Positions 1 through 11,099 of a stretch of DNA of 64,000 nucleotides are shown here, one piece after another. Made by a program: the position numbers and the translations under genes. How positions within the stretch are numbered: position 1 is the stretch's first letter; each line of letters opens with the position of its first letter. A model generated the notes under the pieces. That model was not told the origin of the DNA. It made no database searches and saw only the letters and a program-made list of their open reading frames with translations. Source of the DNA: Paragordius varius (taxonomy: Eukaryota; Nematomorpha); NCBI GenBank assembly GCA_964247055.1, contig OZ176054.1:11594001-11658000 (forward strand). The letters run 5' to 3'.

Positions 1-2430
1 TCGATAGAAAGATTAAGGAATCTTAAACGAAGTTTTGATTCAAACGATATCCTTACAATGGTTTGCAAACTTAATCAATACCCAATTAGTACGACACAAA
101 TAAATGGCGGTCCCGCTAGCACCACCCAAAATTTACAGGGGCAAAGAGAAAATATTATTGATTTAGATAGATCAATAGAGAAAAATAAGTTAAGTACACA
201 GCTGTATCAAAAATTTGCCCACGAATACATGAATCAAAGTGTAAAACGCAAAAAACAAAATGAATCCAATTTTCCAAAAGATCCACGAATTCCACCCTCT
301 CAAAGTTTACAAATATGTAGAAGTTGTCATGAAACTTTCTTACCCAATGATAGCAGTATATCCAAATTAAGAGCACAGCGGAAATCAGTGGTAGGTAGTT
401 TTGAAACACTCTTTCCTATAGCAACTTCCGAAAATGCGGATAACTCAATTCTAATAGGAGATTTTTCCACACTTCATAAACATAATATAGCAGATCCTGA
501 TACATCGCAATATTCTACAAAATATAAAACACTAAGTAGCGTACTTAATGTTTTTCCTCCACAAAAAACGGTAGAAAACCATGATGACACTAAGTTTGAA
601 GTTAATCTTTCAAGAGACTCTTCTGAAGCCACCAAAAACAACACATTTTTCATGAATAATTTAACGAATACAGTTATAACTAACAAGCTAGAGTATGATA
701 AAGATACTAAATTTATGCAATGTTCCATTAACAATCCCATCACTTATAATACAAAAAGAAGTTGGTATCAACCTAAAAAATATTTATCTCCAATAAAGTT
801 GATTCCACACGACAACAGAACATTTAAGCCGTACACAACAAACGATTTTCTTACTTCTCTTCCAGGCAATTATTCACCAAAGTGCTCTTTTGAATATCAA
901 CTACTGTTAAGCCTTTTAGGTATTATAGAGATGTTAGAACAACATATTAATATGCAACCAATATGTAATTTAAAATTATTGAAAAAATGTACTGACACTA
1001 AAACTGTGTATCATAAAAATCAAACGAATATGGATATAGTTAACAGTTTAATGCCCCATAATCCGATTAATAGTTACTTTCAAAATAGCAAATCCAATTA
1101 TAATAGCAAAAGCAACATTAAACATAATTTAATTAGGAATAATCCACCAAGCATCTTCTTTGATCCAATTAATAATGGTGTAAATGCTCCAAATGAAGCT
1201 AATATATTTACACAATTGCGACAAGGCGAAACAAACATAAGACCTGTTATCAATTATGACCCGAATGAACATCTTAGCAATAAGAAACATGAAAACCCTT
1301 TAATAAGACAAAAACAGGGTTTTCTTGAATATGGAAATCTACCCACGTATTACAACAACGAAACTAATAAATTTAATTTAGGAGATGTTTTTGACACCAG
1401 AACTGAAGTGGACAATCTAATGAAATCTAGCCATAACTTAAGCAGTAGTAATATATTCTGCCTATCAAATTCTTTTTCTTTTGACCCTATTTATTACAAT
1501 AATGATGATATTTATCATAACACAAACGATTCCTTAGTTAATGTTAAAAACGAATCTTTTGTGACAAACGGACTAGAAGAGCAAAAATTAGAATATAAAT
1601 CTTTTGATATTACTGCTAAAAATTATTACCATACTGGAATACCAATGAGCAATTTATGTAATACGGAACGAAATCATAATAATACGTTTCGACAAATTAA
1701 TAGGGTAAGTACGTTGGATAATAATTATGTTGAAAACAACAAAATCTTTACAGCAAAATGCAAGGAAAAATTACCACCACAAAAAAGACAGGTTTTTTCG
1801 CCTCTAAAGGCATGCAATTACATACCATCCGTCCCTTCATTGTTGTGTGAAAGTTTACTAAATACCAGTTTAGATTACGCGTTTGATAGCGAAAAGGGAG
1901 CACAAATGGCAGATATAATTTTTCCTGCAACTCAAAGATCTGACACCAACAAAAGTTTGGCTAGTATGGAAGAACGGTTGTCCCATCATCCATTTGGCCA
2001 TGATATGTTGTTAATATATTATGACACGCTCAATTTGATAAAAAATTTATCCTCCCTCATATATCATTACAATGTCAATGATAAAAATAAAAAGGAAAAT
2101 CAAAATATCATTCATGATACCAATGATAATTCGAATCCTAAAGAAATAATAAATGAAACCCAAAATATTACGGATTTCGTTTCTAATTTGAATCTTGAGA
2201 AAGACAAATTTGAAAAGAGACGGAAATTTAGACTTTTTGGCCGTAGTAAAAGTTGTGACCCCAAATTCTCACATCGGCAAAAAGATGAGAATATGTCAAC
2301 TCAACAAATGGCAATAAATAAAAAACGAAGCTTAGTACATTTACGGAGAGATAGTGTTTTTGTACCATCGCTCAAAAATTTTTATAAGAGCAATGTATAT
2401 GCAGATGATGAAAATACTAAAATCATTTAA
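1..2430 (+). CDS. Unrecognised Asn-rich protein, 3' part of the gene
   Basis: The frame is open from the window's left edge (reading SIERLRNLKRSFDS...) to a TAA at 2428-2430, so about 809 residues are visible. The first in-window ATG (58) is probably internal and the true start lies upstream. The protein is rich in Asn, Ser, Lys and Tyr, largely low-complexity and predicted disordered. One short hydrophobic stretch (LLLSLLGIIEM, about residue 300) and one CxxC pair (ICRSCHE, about residue 100) stand out. The C-terminus is basic (KRRKFRLFGRSKSC). I recognise no domain and assign no function. An AATAAA poly(A) signal lies 16 bases after the stop (2446-2451), which supports this being the last exon. 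The 2.4 kb uninterrupted frame contrasts with the short exons of the other genes here. Confidence 0.75.
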   Translation, partial: SIERLRNLKRSFDSNDILTMVCKLNQYPISTTQINGGPASTTQNLQGQRENIIDLDRSIEKNKLSTQLYQKFAHEYMNQSVKRKKQNESNFPKDPRIPPSQSLQICRSCHETFLPNDSSISKLRAQRKSVVGSFETLFPIATSENADNSILIGDFSTLHKHNIADPDTSQYSTKYKTLSSVLNVFPPQKTVENHDDTKFEVNLSRDSSEATKNNTFFMNNLTNTVITNKLEYDKDTKFMQCSINNPITYNTKRSWYQPKKYLSPIKLIPHDNRTFKPYTTNDFLTSLPGNYSPKCSFEYQLLLSLLGIIEMLEQHINMQPICNLKLLKKCTDTKTVYHKNQTNMDIVNSLMPHNPINSYFQNSKSNYNSKSNIKHNLIRNNPPSIFFDPINNGVNAPNEANIFTQLRQGETNIRPVINYDPNEHLSNKKHENPLIRQKQGFLEYGNLPTYYNNETNKFNLGDVFDTRTEVDNLMKSSHNLSSSNIFCLSNSFSFDPIYYNNDDIYHNTNDSLVNVKNESFVTNGLEEQKLEYKSFDITAKNYYHTGIPMSNLCNTERNHNNTFRQINRVSTLDNNYVENNKIFTAKCKEKLPPQKRQVFSPLKACNYIPSVPSLLCESLLNTSLDYAFDSEKGAQMADIIFPATQRSDTNKSLASMEERLSHHPFGHDMLLIYYDTLNLIKNLSSLIYHYNVNDKNKKENQNIIHDTNDNSNPKEIINETQNITDFVSNLNLEKDKFEKRRKFRLFGRSKSCDPKFSHRQKDENMSTQQMAINKKRSLVHLRRDSVFVPSLKNFYKSNVYADDENTKII

Positions 2431-2445
2431 TGTATAGATTAATAT

Positions 2446-2451
2446 AATAAA
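2446..2451 (+). promoter_or_regulatory. Poly(A) signal AATAAA of the Asn-rich gene
   Basis: A canonical hexamer 16 bases downstream of the stop codon at 2430. Confidence 0.5.
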
Positions 2452-2648
2452 TAATATGAATTTATTGAATTTTATAAAAGAGGGTTTTGATTTAAAACTA
2501 TTGAGAATTATTTTGAATAATGCTTTGTGTATTGAAAATATATTATAATAATATTTAATGTCTTAATGTATATTGCAAAAAAATGTTGCCAGTTATATTT
2601 CCGTGTACACAGCAGAATTTTGAAAAAGGGGGCAAAATAGGCTATTAA

Positions 2649-3219
2649 CACTTCGATTCAAATTGGGGTATCTAAATACCCCAGACTAAATTTAAATTAA
2701 TATTTTTAAAAAACTACTGAAGGAAACGGTCCCAATTTAAATTGCTTCTATCCTGATACAAATTATATAACTATGCCAAAATATCTTAATAAAATTTTGT
2801 TTTGAAAAAAAAGTTCCATCTCAAACTACTTCGACGCCATTTTTATTTTACAAAATTTATGCAAAATATCGTTTTCATTTAATTTTAAGGGTAAAACTAA
2901 AGCTAACTTTTTATATAAATTAAATCTATTGATAGAAATAGAAAAAGCGGTTTATTTTGTATTATTTTTAAATTTTATAATTTCACACATGTTGCGTTGA
3001 CGAAATTTTTAACTTTCGGTTTTAGCTTAAAATAAGTAATATCAAGTGTTTTTGAATAAAATCTTTTATATATTTCGGTTTATTAATGTTATATAAGTGC
3101 GAAATTTTGATATAGTTTCGATTCCTTCCATACATTTTAAAATATTTGATTTAAACAAGCCTGGGGTATCCAACTACCCCAATTTGAATCGAAGGACATG
3201 AGTGTGTTGTATCCAAGTG
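2649..3219. mobile_element. TTAA-flanked MITE, family A, copy A1
   Basis: A 571 bp non-coding element flanked by TTAA on both sides (2645-2648 and 3220-3223). It begins CACTTCGATTC and ends GGATACAACA-type sequence in reverse complement (...ATCCAAGTG). Both ends carry a small palindrome, GGGGTA...TACCCC. Six more copies occur in this window at 41287, 48099, 49329, 51000, 51085 and 51596, every one flanked by TTAA. A TTAA target duplication is the hallmark of piggyBac transposons, so this is inferred to be a piggyBac-mobilised MITE. No transposase is present. Confidence 0.85.
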
Positions 3220-3259
3220 TTAATATTTATACATTTGGAAGTAATATTTTCATGGTTAA

Positions 3260-3620
3260 CACTTCATGACCTTGGGGTAATTTTAATCCGGAAATTTAAA
3301 ATTTGAAAGTCATAAAGAAATTTAAGGTATTAGACTGAATTTAACTTATGCCTTTTCCTGCCTTTTAGGGGCATAATACAAAATTTTTGTAAAAAAAATC
3401 CACATCTCAAAATTTTTCGCCATTTTTTTCTTTAAATTTTTTAATCGCTATAATCGGCAAATAAATTATTATGGTTAGATAAGCAGCTTTCAGGTTGTTA
3501 CTAGGTAAACTCGATATTGATTGATTTTAAAATCAGCTGTTTAGAATTCTGTTGCCCCAATTATAGACGACAAAACTAAAAAATTAAGCTTTTTTATCTA
3601 ATGTTTGATAATAAAATTTT
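3260..3620. repeat. Family B repeat, copy B1 (diverged relative of family A)
   Basis: This repeat follows a TTAACACTTC end (3256 on) and carries GGGGTA near its left side. It shares a core (ccacatctcaaa...cgccatttttttc, then ttgattttaaaatcagctg) with repeats at 6485-6900, 43325-43735 and 50708-50990. Its ends are poorly defined. Confidence 0.6.
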
Positions 3621-3851
3621 AATCAAAACAAATTTTAACACAATCAAGAGCGGAACCCCCTATATGCCATCGCAGACAATATAAGTAAACTAGAAATGAT
3701 TTTTGTCGTAAAATCGCAAAGCTTGGAAAAATTTTCTACTTTTTACCGCTTAATAATATTGGATGAAACAAACGTATATGATTTAAAATAAATATCCTGA
3801 ATCAATAAAATAAACTGATTATATAATTTTATTTGTCTCTCATTTATATAA

Positions 3852-3922
3852 GCATTGGTGGTTCAGTGGTAGAATTCTCGCCTGCCACGCGGGAGACCCG
3901 GGTTCAATTCCCGGCCAATGCA
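3852..3922 (+). tRNA. tRNA-Gly (anticodon GCC)
   Basis: A 71-base cloverleaf. The acceptor stem pairs GCATTGG (3852-3858) with CCAATGC (3915-3921), with discriminator A3922. The D arm contains GGTTCAGTGGTAGAA. The anticodon stem CTCGC/GCGGG encloses the loop CTGCCAC, with anticodon GCC at 3884-3886. The T arm carries GGTTCAATTCC (B box). There is no intron. A run of six T at 3923-3928 is the Pol III terminator. The sequence is nearly the textbook animal tRNA-Gly(GCC), much more GC-rich than its surroundings, and appears functional. Confidence 0.97.
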
Positions 3923-4739
3923 TTTTTTAATTTTTTACGATAAAAATATTTTTAAATAGAAAAATATTTTAATTTAGCGCTAAAATTGGCTTTATAGGGA
4001 TTAAATTTTGCATGTGCGAGAAGTATGATCCTATAACGTCAACATCCTTTTTATCGGTAAGGGTCTATTAATTTATTAACATAGAAAAATATACGAAAGC
4101 AAACCTAAATTTTTAATTCATCCCTTAAAACTTTACAAATGCATTATTAAATTTAATTCATAAAGGAAGAAGGAGATTGAAATTAACTTTAAATATATTA
4201 TAAAAAGTTCACATTGGGTGGACCCCATAATCTTTTATAAATCGAGCAATAATACCGCTACTGTTCCCATATATCATAATAATATATAGCAGAAAATTTT
4301 TAATGATATTTTTGTTGTACATGCAGGATCAAACCAAAAAAACTAAAATATTGATGAAAGATAACACCGGTGTTGTAATCATATCGCTTAGCGTCAAAAC
4401 GGATGGTTAATAATATACAACAATAGATTTCTCAGGATTAGATCCATATACTAGGGATTAGATAATTACCCTTTTCTCGAAAAATTTAAAATTCATTTTT
4501 ATTTATTACCATCATAATTAATTAGAGTGGACATAGATGATTTAGAATGCGGCGTCGAAATTTAAAAATTATCCTTTTTTATGCTCCAAGTTTTTATGGA
4601 TACTGTCTACTACCATATACCACCTAATAAACCCGTATATACTAAATTAAAATTAAATTTGACTCTTTTAGCGGTAAATATAAATTAATTTATATTTTCG
4701 ATATAATTCAGAATCATCAAAATAATCTATATATTTATA
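3923..4739. other. Intergenic, nothing recognised after the tRNA terminator
   Basis: A+T-rich sequence. No exon-like open frame or repeat landmark was seen apart from the T-run terminator. Confidence 0.6.
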
Positions 4740-6350
4740 AAAATGGAAAATGGTGGCTTTAGGATCTGTTTCCGGAAAACCGGTAGACCCATTCAAATCC
4801 AAATGTCGAAAAAATACAATCATTAATGAATGCCCCGACAATAGCTTCGCCCTTTTTTGAATTAGGCCTCCAGTTCGGACCCACTCCGTGTAAAAAACGG
4901 GCTTTTTTGAAAACACAAGTCCACAAAAATCGTGTCTTTGAGATAATTTTCCGGAAAACGTGTTGGACCATTCGATTTCAAATATGATTTTTTACTTATT
5001 TTCGATTGCGCCAAACATAGTCGGCTCGCTTTTTAAATTAAGGCCCACTTTTTACCCGCTCCCCCCGTATGCCATTTTTTTCAAAAAAACAAAGTCCACC
5101 AAAATAATTTTTTGAATATATTTTTCGCCCAAAGTAAGACCATAAAAATTCAATAAGGATTCAGGTATTCCCCGTTAAAAGGCAAAAATTTTAGTTGAGG
5201 GTTTCTTTTATATTGGTTGCAAGGTAAGGAGATACCCGCGAAAACATACCCGTCATATCGAAATATCGTGCCTTTGGGGCTAAATTTCAGAAAACATTTC
5301 AGGCCATATGAGCTCGATAGCTTAAAATTTTACCGTAACAAGGCAAAAATTTACGTTAGGTTTTTTAAAATTAGCCGTTAATTAGGTCCTTTACGCCCCA
5401 AAAAAATACGCTATCATTGAACCATTAAGTTTTGTCTACCAAAAATTATTACGAACATATGAAATGAGTGATGATTTTAAGTATTCCCCTATAAAGGCAA
5501 AAATTTTGCCCAATGCTTTTTTATATCTGCCCCTCGGTAAGGAGCTACCCGCTAAAAACTGCGCCACTATATAGAAATTGCGTTGTTTTGGAGCTAATTT
5601 ACAGAAAATTTTATGGAGCCATATGAGCTCATTAAAAGCTTGAAATATTACCCGTAACTAGGTAAAAAAAGGTCAGGCGTTTTTTAATTAGTCGTTAATT
5701 TGGGGCCTTTATTCCCTAAAAATACGCCATCATAGAATGAATTTTTAATTTTGGAGCAATTTTTCCAAAAACTAAAAAGAGCATATGGAATTAATTATGA
5801 TTTCAGGTATTCTCCGTAAAAAGGCCAAAATTTTAATCAAGCGCTTTTTTATCAGCCTCTGGGTAGGGAATTACCCGCCAAGAACTGCGCCACTATATAG
5901 AAATTACGTTGTTTTGGAACTATTTTTAAAAACACTTATGCCATATGAGCTCATTTAAAGTTCGAAATATTACCCGTAGCTAGGTAAAAAATCAATCCTT
6001 TTTTATTAGCCGTTAATTTGGAGCCTTTATGCCCTAAAAATACGCCATCGTATAATGATTATTTGGTGTTGAGGTATTTTTTCGAACAACCCATGAGACG
6101 ATGCTCTCAAAAATGATTCCAAATATTTTTCCTATAAAGGCAAAAAATTCTAGCGTTTTCCATATAGGTCTATGGGTAGGGGTCTACCGGTTTAAACTGA
6201 GACGCCATACAAAAATGGCGTGGCTTTGGAGATAATTTAAAAAAAAATAAAAAGCCATAGGAGTTTAATAAAGGCTTTAAATATTACACATAAAAAGGTA
6301 AAATTATAATATAGCGATTTTTTCCGTTAGCCGTCAGAACCGCTTTCGCT
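4740..6350. repeat. Diverged tandem array, period about 315-322 bp
   Basis: The landmark CCATATGAGCTC recurs at 5304, 5619 and 5941, with a mutated copy at 6255, giving spacings of 315, 322 and 314. A second landmark (ggtattcccc...aaggcaaaaatttt) recurs at about 5163, 5480, 5804 and 6120, and a third (tacgccatcat-type) also keeps phase. A shorter, more diverged pair (ttttccggaaaa...ccattc) sits at the left at about 4762 and 4950, suggesting a half-period ancestor. Copies differ by substitutions and small indels, so the array is old. There is no coding potential, only shadow frames. Confidence 0.8.
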
Positions 6351-6484
6351 CCACATCAGAAAATGGCTAACACATTATGCTTGATAATTTTTTTGTGAAA
6401 TATAATATAATTATAAATTTTACATGTGGGCTTCGAAACTATCATATATTTGGACTTGTATTAAACGTCCGAATTTGCCTAATA

Positions 6485-6900
6485 TTCCATTACCTTTTGG
6501 GTTAGTTTTAATTACAGAGCGATTTTAAATATCTTCCAGAGTATTTAAGGTTTTAAGCCGAATTTAAAAATATGCTATATTTAGGCTTTTATGTGTAAAA
6601 AATAAAATTGTAAAAAATCCTCATCTCAAACGTTTTTGCCCATTTTTTTCTATTATTTTTTAGATCGCTAATGCAACAGGATAATAAATGTATATTAAGA
6701 TTATAAAAATAATAAACTTTAAAAAGCTTTTAGCTTGCATTTTCCTAGCAAAAACTTGATATATTTTAATATTTTGATTTTGATATCAGCTGCTCGTTTC
6801 AATCCTGTTTTGGAGCTGTCCCAATTTTAGACTCTGGAAGCCAAAAACTGTAATATACATAAGCTTTTTATCTAAAACATGAGAACCATGTAAGATAACA
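6485..6900. repeat. Family B repeat, copy B2
   Basis: It shares with B4 (50708-50990) the run caatcSTGTTTTGGAGCTGTCC-type sequence (6800-6825), and with B1 and B3 the segment caaacgtttttgcccattttttt. It abuts the hairpin element C1. Confidence 0.6.
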
Positions 6901-6930
6901 CTGCGTCCAAAATGGGGGTAGAAAAAAATA

Positions 6931-8055
6931 ACCTGATGAAATATATATTAAGAAAATGTATTAAGTTTATCATGGTTCTTTTGGTTTTGGCCCTTATGAA
7001 TGATAAAAGAAAGTATTCTCACTTTTTTGAAAAGTCCATATCAGAAAATGGCAAAATTCGAACACATTTTTTGTAATAATTTTTGGTGAAAGCTAAATAG
7101 CTTCATTTCACTAAAATACACATACCTAAAAAAGCAAAACAATATTTTAATAAATTTTTACAAGTCCCCAATTTTTCGCTGTTCTAAATGGGCTAGTTCT
7201 TTAAAATAAACCCAAAAATGCCGGAATAGCGCGATAAAAATTTGAATATATACTAAATTTTGACATCAAAAAATTTTTTATTAAAAAATGCCTACTTTTT
7301 ACAAAAAATAAAATTTTTAGCAAAATGTTGAAGCGTGCTTCATACCATTTTTAGGCATGACAAAAACCGTATAAAAACGCTTTATATTATAAAAACAGTT
7401 ATTCTATATAATTTGAAGATGCTAAAAATTTCTATCCTTCAGAATTTTAATTCAAAAGTTCGTTTAATTTATTTTTTCTATATTAATACATAATTTAAAT
7501 TTGATACATATTCGAAGACGAACAAATATTTTAGTCAATATTCTGAGGTAATAGAAATGTTCAGCATCCTTGATTTTATGGATTATTTTTTTAATATCTT
7601 AAAGTGTTTTACACCGTTTCCATCATGCCTAAAAATGTACTCTTTAACAAAATATTGCTAAAAATTAAATTTTCTAAGAAGTATGCATTTTTTAAAAATA
7701 TATTTTTTCGACGTTAAAAATTAGCATATATTTTATCGCGCACTCCCGGCATTTTTTCGTTTATTTTGAGATAACTAGCTCCTTTTAAGGCAGCGAAAAA
7801 AATTGTTCTCAGCTCACATCTAAAATTAAAATTTAAAATATTGTTTTGCGTATAGGTAGTGTATGATATTATTAGTGTTATTTATTGAAATAAAGCATTT
7901 AGCATTTTATTTAAACATTTGTAAGCAAATTTTGCCATTTATGATAAGGAGTTATTAACACAAATGTGTAAACAACTCTTTTATCACTCAAGGTTAAACC
8001 AAAAGCACCATGATAGCCCTGGTACTTCGAATATATATATTTCTACATTTATCTA
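6931..8055. mobile_element. Long hairpin (foldback) element, family C, copy C1
   Basis: Two arms of roughly 550 bp face each other around a centre near 7490. The left arm reads aatgccggaatagcgcgataaa (7217 on). The right arm carries its reverse complement, ttttatcgcgcactcccggcatt (7733-7755). Outer ends also match: atcatggttcttttggttttggcc (6970 on) faces aaccaaaagcaccatgatagccc (7995 on). It is non-coding. Related copies or halves are at 8190-8985, 26640-27240, 47926-49060 and 49066-50700. Transposon class is uncertain. Confidence 0.75.
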
Positions 8056-8189
8056 GTTGACACAGTATAATTAAAATTAACATAAAATAATTTCAAAAGA
8101 GTAGTTGATTTGCAATCTTTAACTATGGGATGTAAAACTACCCCAACAGGTAAACTCGGACAAAATTAAAAGGTAATCAACTTTAAACA

Positions 8190-8985
8190 CAAATCAAAAT
8201 GACCATATTGCGCGATAAAAATTTTAAATATTTACTAAAGTCTAACATCAAAAATGTTTTTTTCCGAAGAATAACTTGCTTAAAAATTTAATATCAAGCT
8301 GGCTAATGCGAGTTTTATGGTATTTTAAACATGGTAATAACGGTATCAAACACTTTAAAATAATAAAAACATTTATATATAATTCGATAATGCTGAGCAT
8401 TTCCATTTCTGAAATTTTTGATTTAGTGTGTTTGACTTATATACATGATTTTTTGTTGAGAACAAATTTATTGATAACTAAAAATTGTATACAACACATC
8501 TCGAAGTTCTCAGGTCTTAAAGCGTTTAATTAATTATTTTTTTAATATTAAAATATTATACCGCTACCATTTAACAAAATTTTGCTATGAAATAAATTTT
8601 TTGGCAAAATATCCATTTTTTTCGCAAAATATTTTTATTGCCAAAATTGAGCGCTATATATTGCGCAACATGTTGTTTACGTTTTGGTCAAGGAGACTAT
8701 TCAGGACGGATCTTAAAACTCGAGTCTTCAGGAGCACAGATATAAAATTTTCTATAAGGTTATGTTGTATTTAGGATATTTTTAGGAATGAAGTATTTAT
8801 CCTCCACCAAAAATATTTATTTAACAAAATGTGTCCAATTTTTTTTCTAATATATGGAATAGTTATCACAAAACTTCTAACTTTTAGATAACTCTTAAGG
8901 CTTAAGACAAAAAGCATCATTGGAATTATACATATATCTACTACTATATAATATTTTTATAAAAATATTTGGTGAAAACTGCGGA
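8190..8985. repeat. Family C hairpin, diverged second copy C2
   Basis: The motifs tattgcgcgataaaaatt (8207) and agcgctatatattgcgcaac (8650) mirror each other around a centre near 8430, as in C1. The right end again has the gcatcat...acatatatc motif near 8925. An 85-codon frame inside (8276-8533) is explained by this repeat and is not called a gene. Confidence 0.55.
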
Positions 8986-9083
8986 ATACAATAACAAAAA
9001 ATAAAATTATTGTTTTAACCTGGATTCCCGTTTTTACAATTACAAACATATGAGTTGTATACCTTAATAAGCTCATGTGAAAA

Positions 9084-11049
9084 ATGACGCAGTGGACAGA
9101 AGTTCAAGATTTAGCCCAATATTTTAAACAAATACAAGAAGTTACCAATGTGAACAAGTTTTTAATCGGATAATTATAGTTTGTCGGAAAATAATTGCAT
9201 CGAAATTATTGATAAACTCCTAAAACAGAATTTAATTGAGTTAATATATACGACTGATGGTAAAGAATATCTTACACCAAAACATTTACTTAAAGAAATC
9301 CGTCAAGAACTTATTTCAGCCGGTGGGAGAATTAACATTGTGGATTTAGCAGGTTTGTTAAGGATTGATCTTTCACACATTGAGTATGCTATAAATGAAC
9401 TCCTTAAACTTGATTCAAATTTGAAATATTTGCTCGGCCAACTTATAACAAAGTGATTATTTATTGTATAAATATAGACAATATGAACAATCTATATGCG
9501 AAGATATTACCAACATATTATCCCAAAAAGGAATCTGTTCTACTACAGAGTTGGCTAGACGTTTTGATTTACCAGGAGAATATATTCTTACGGTTTTACA
9601 CTTTTATATCATTTTTAGCATTTTATTAGCTTTTGGGGTAGTTTATCTACCACGTTATATTTATTTTAAAAAATGTTAATAAAATCGTATTTAAACATAT
9701 TTACGGTAACATTGGTTTGAAATTTTTTTGCGCATCGCTATACTGGATGATAAATATAATATAAAATTTTTTATGCTTACGATTCGTTCTAAACAATGAA
9801 TATAAAAAATACATGGCTAATAACCGCATCATGATCATATTTAGAAAAATAAATGGAATCGATTTTCTTAATTATCCAAATAATTATTACTGATTTAAAT
9901 TTATTAAATATTTTTTTGATCTATTATGAGGGCTCTAAAATTTTTTAAATAAGGACAATAGCTTTCATATTAAAAAATTTTTAACTAATAAAGAATCGTA
10001 AATGTGCGCGATGATCAACATGAGCTATTTATAGGCGCTGATTTTATAAGGCTTATAAACCGAAAATTGTATTAAATTTATAAAATAAAATGTTCAAATA
10101 CTCGTAATTTAACCTTCTTTTTTTCCTCCATACAGGTTATCAAACAAAATTTAGGGAAGCATATTAAGGATGCTGTCTTTAATGCCGACTCTAAAAATCT
10201 TTACACGGAAAATTATGTTTTGGGCCAACAGGCTTTGTTGAGGGGTCTTTTACGTGCTTGCCTGTACCCTATAACATTGGAATATGCCGTTACTCAATAC
10301 CACGCAGATGAAAATTTGATTATGAGTTTACAGTTTTTTTGATTTTCAAAAATTATATATTTTACCTTAATATTGATTTTTTTAGTAATATTATAATTAC
10401 GGTTAAAAATGATATTTTGGAACTTTAAATAGTAAATTTGGATTATCAATTTATGCCTAACGCTGGAAATTTTTAGATTAAAACCTTATTAGTTTGCTTA
10501 ATGTCATCATTCGTTATTACCGTCATATATATTGATCTAATTGATATTTTCTTGGTTAATATAATTTTCACCTCGTTTTTAACACATAATTACCGCACAT
10601 TTTAATATACTCATTATAAATCACAATTTCAATCCTCATAAATTATAAATAAAATAAAAATTTTATTTTATACGTCAGATTTGGTGGAAAAATTGGTTCA
10701 AAACAAGGAATGTGACGGTTTTTTAAAACACAGCGCAAATCTATCATCGGCACGATCCACGCCGGATAAACTTGCTTTGGTAAAGTTTGTTCCCACCCTT
10801 TTTGCATTACTTCAACAACAAACTATCCAGGAGATGTATGAAAATCAAAAATATATAAGTAAGTATAAATGTAAAAATTATAATTTCATTTATGATAAAC
10901 TTTTTAAGCACATAAATAACTTATGACTTATGTTTTCCAATTTCGAAATAAGCTATTATTTAAGTTGCTATGGTTTAATGTGTAGTGGTATTTTACCACT
11001 CAGTATGAGCCAAATTTTTATAAATTCAATTTTTAGATAGTGTTGGAAT

Positions 11050-11099
<50 letters not shown>

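Noticed and set aside
155-743. Minus-strand frames opposite the Asn-rich gene
   Set aside because: They are antisense shadows of a long plus-strand frame that has a poly(A) signal at its end.
2645-3223. Family A as a Tc1/mariner MITE with a TA duplication
   Set aside because: TA alone would fit each site, but all seven copies have TTAA on both sides, which favours a 4-bp TTAA target.
4668-4971. Two overlapping minus-strand frames of 70-82 codons
   Set aside because: They lie in the left part of the diverged tandem array, with no domain and no splice context.
8276-8533. An 85-codon plus-strand frame
   Set aside because: It falls across the centre of a family C hairpin copy and is hydrophobic, A+T-rich noise.
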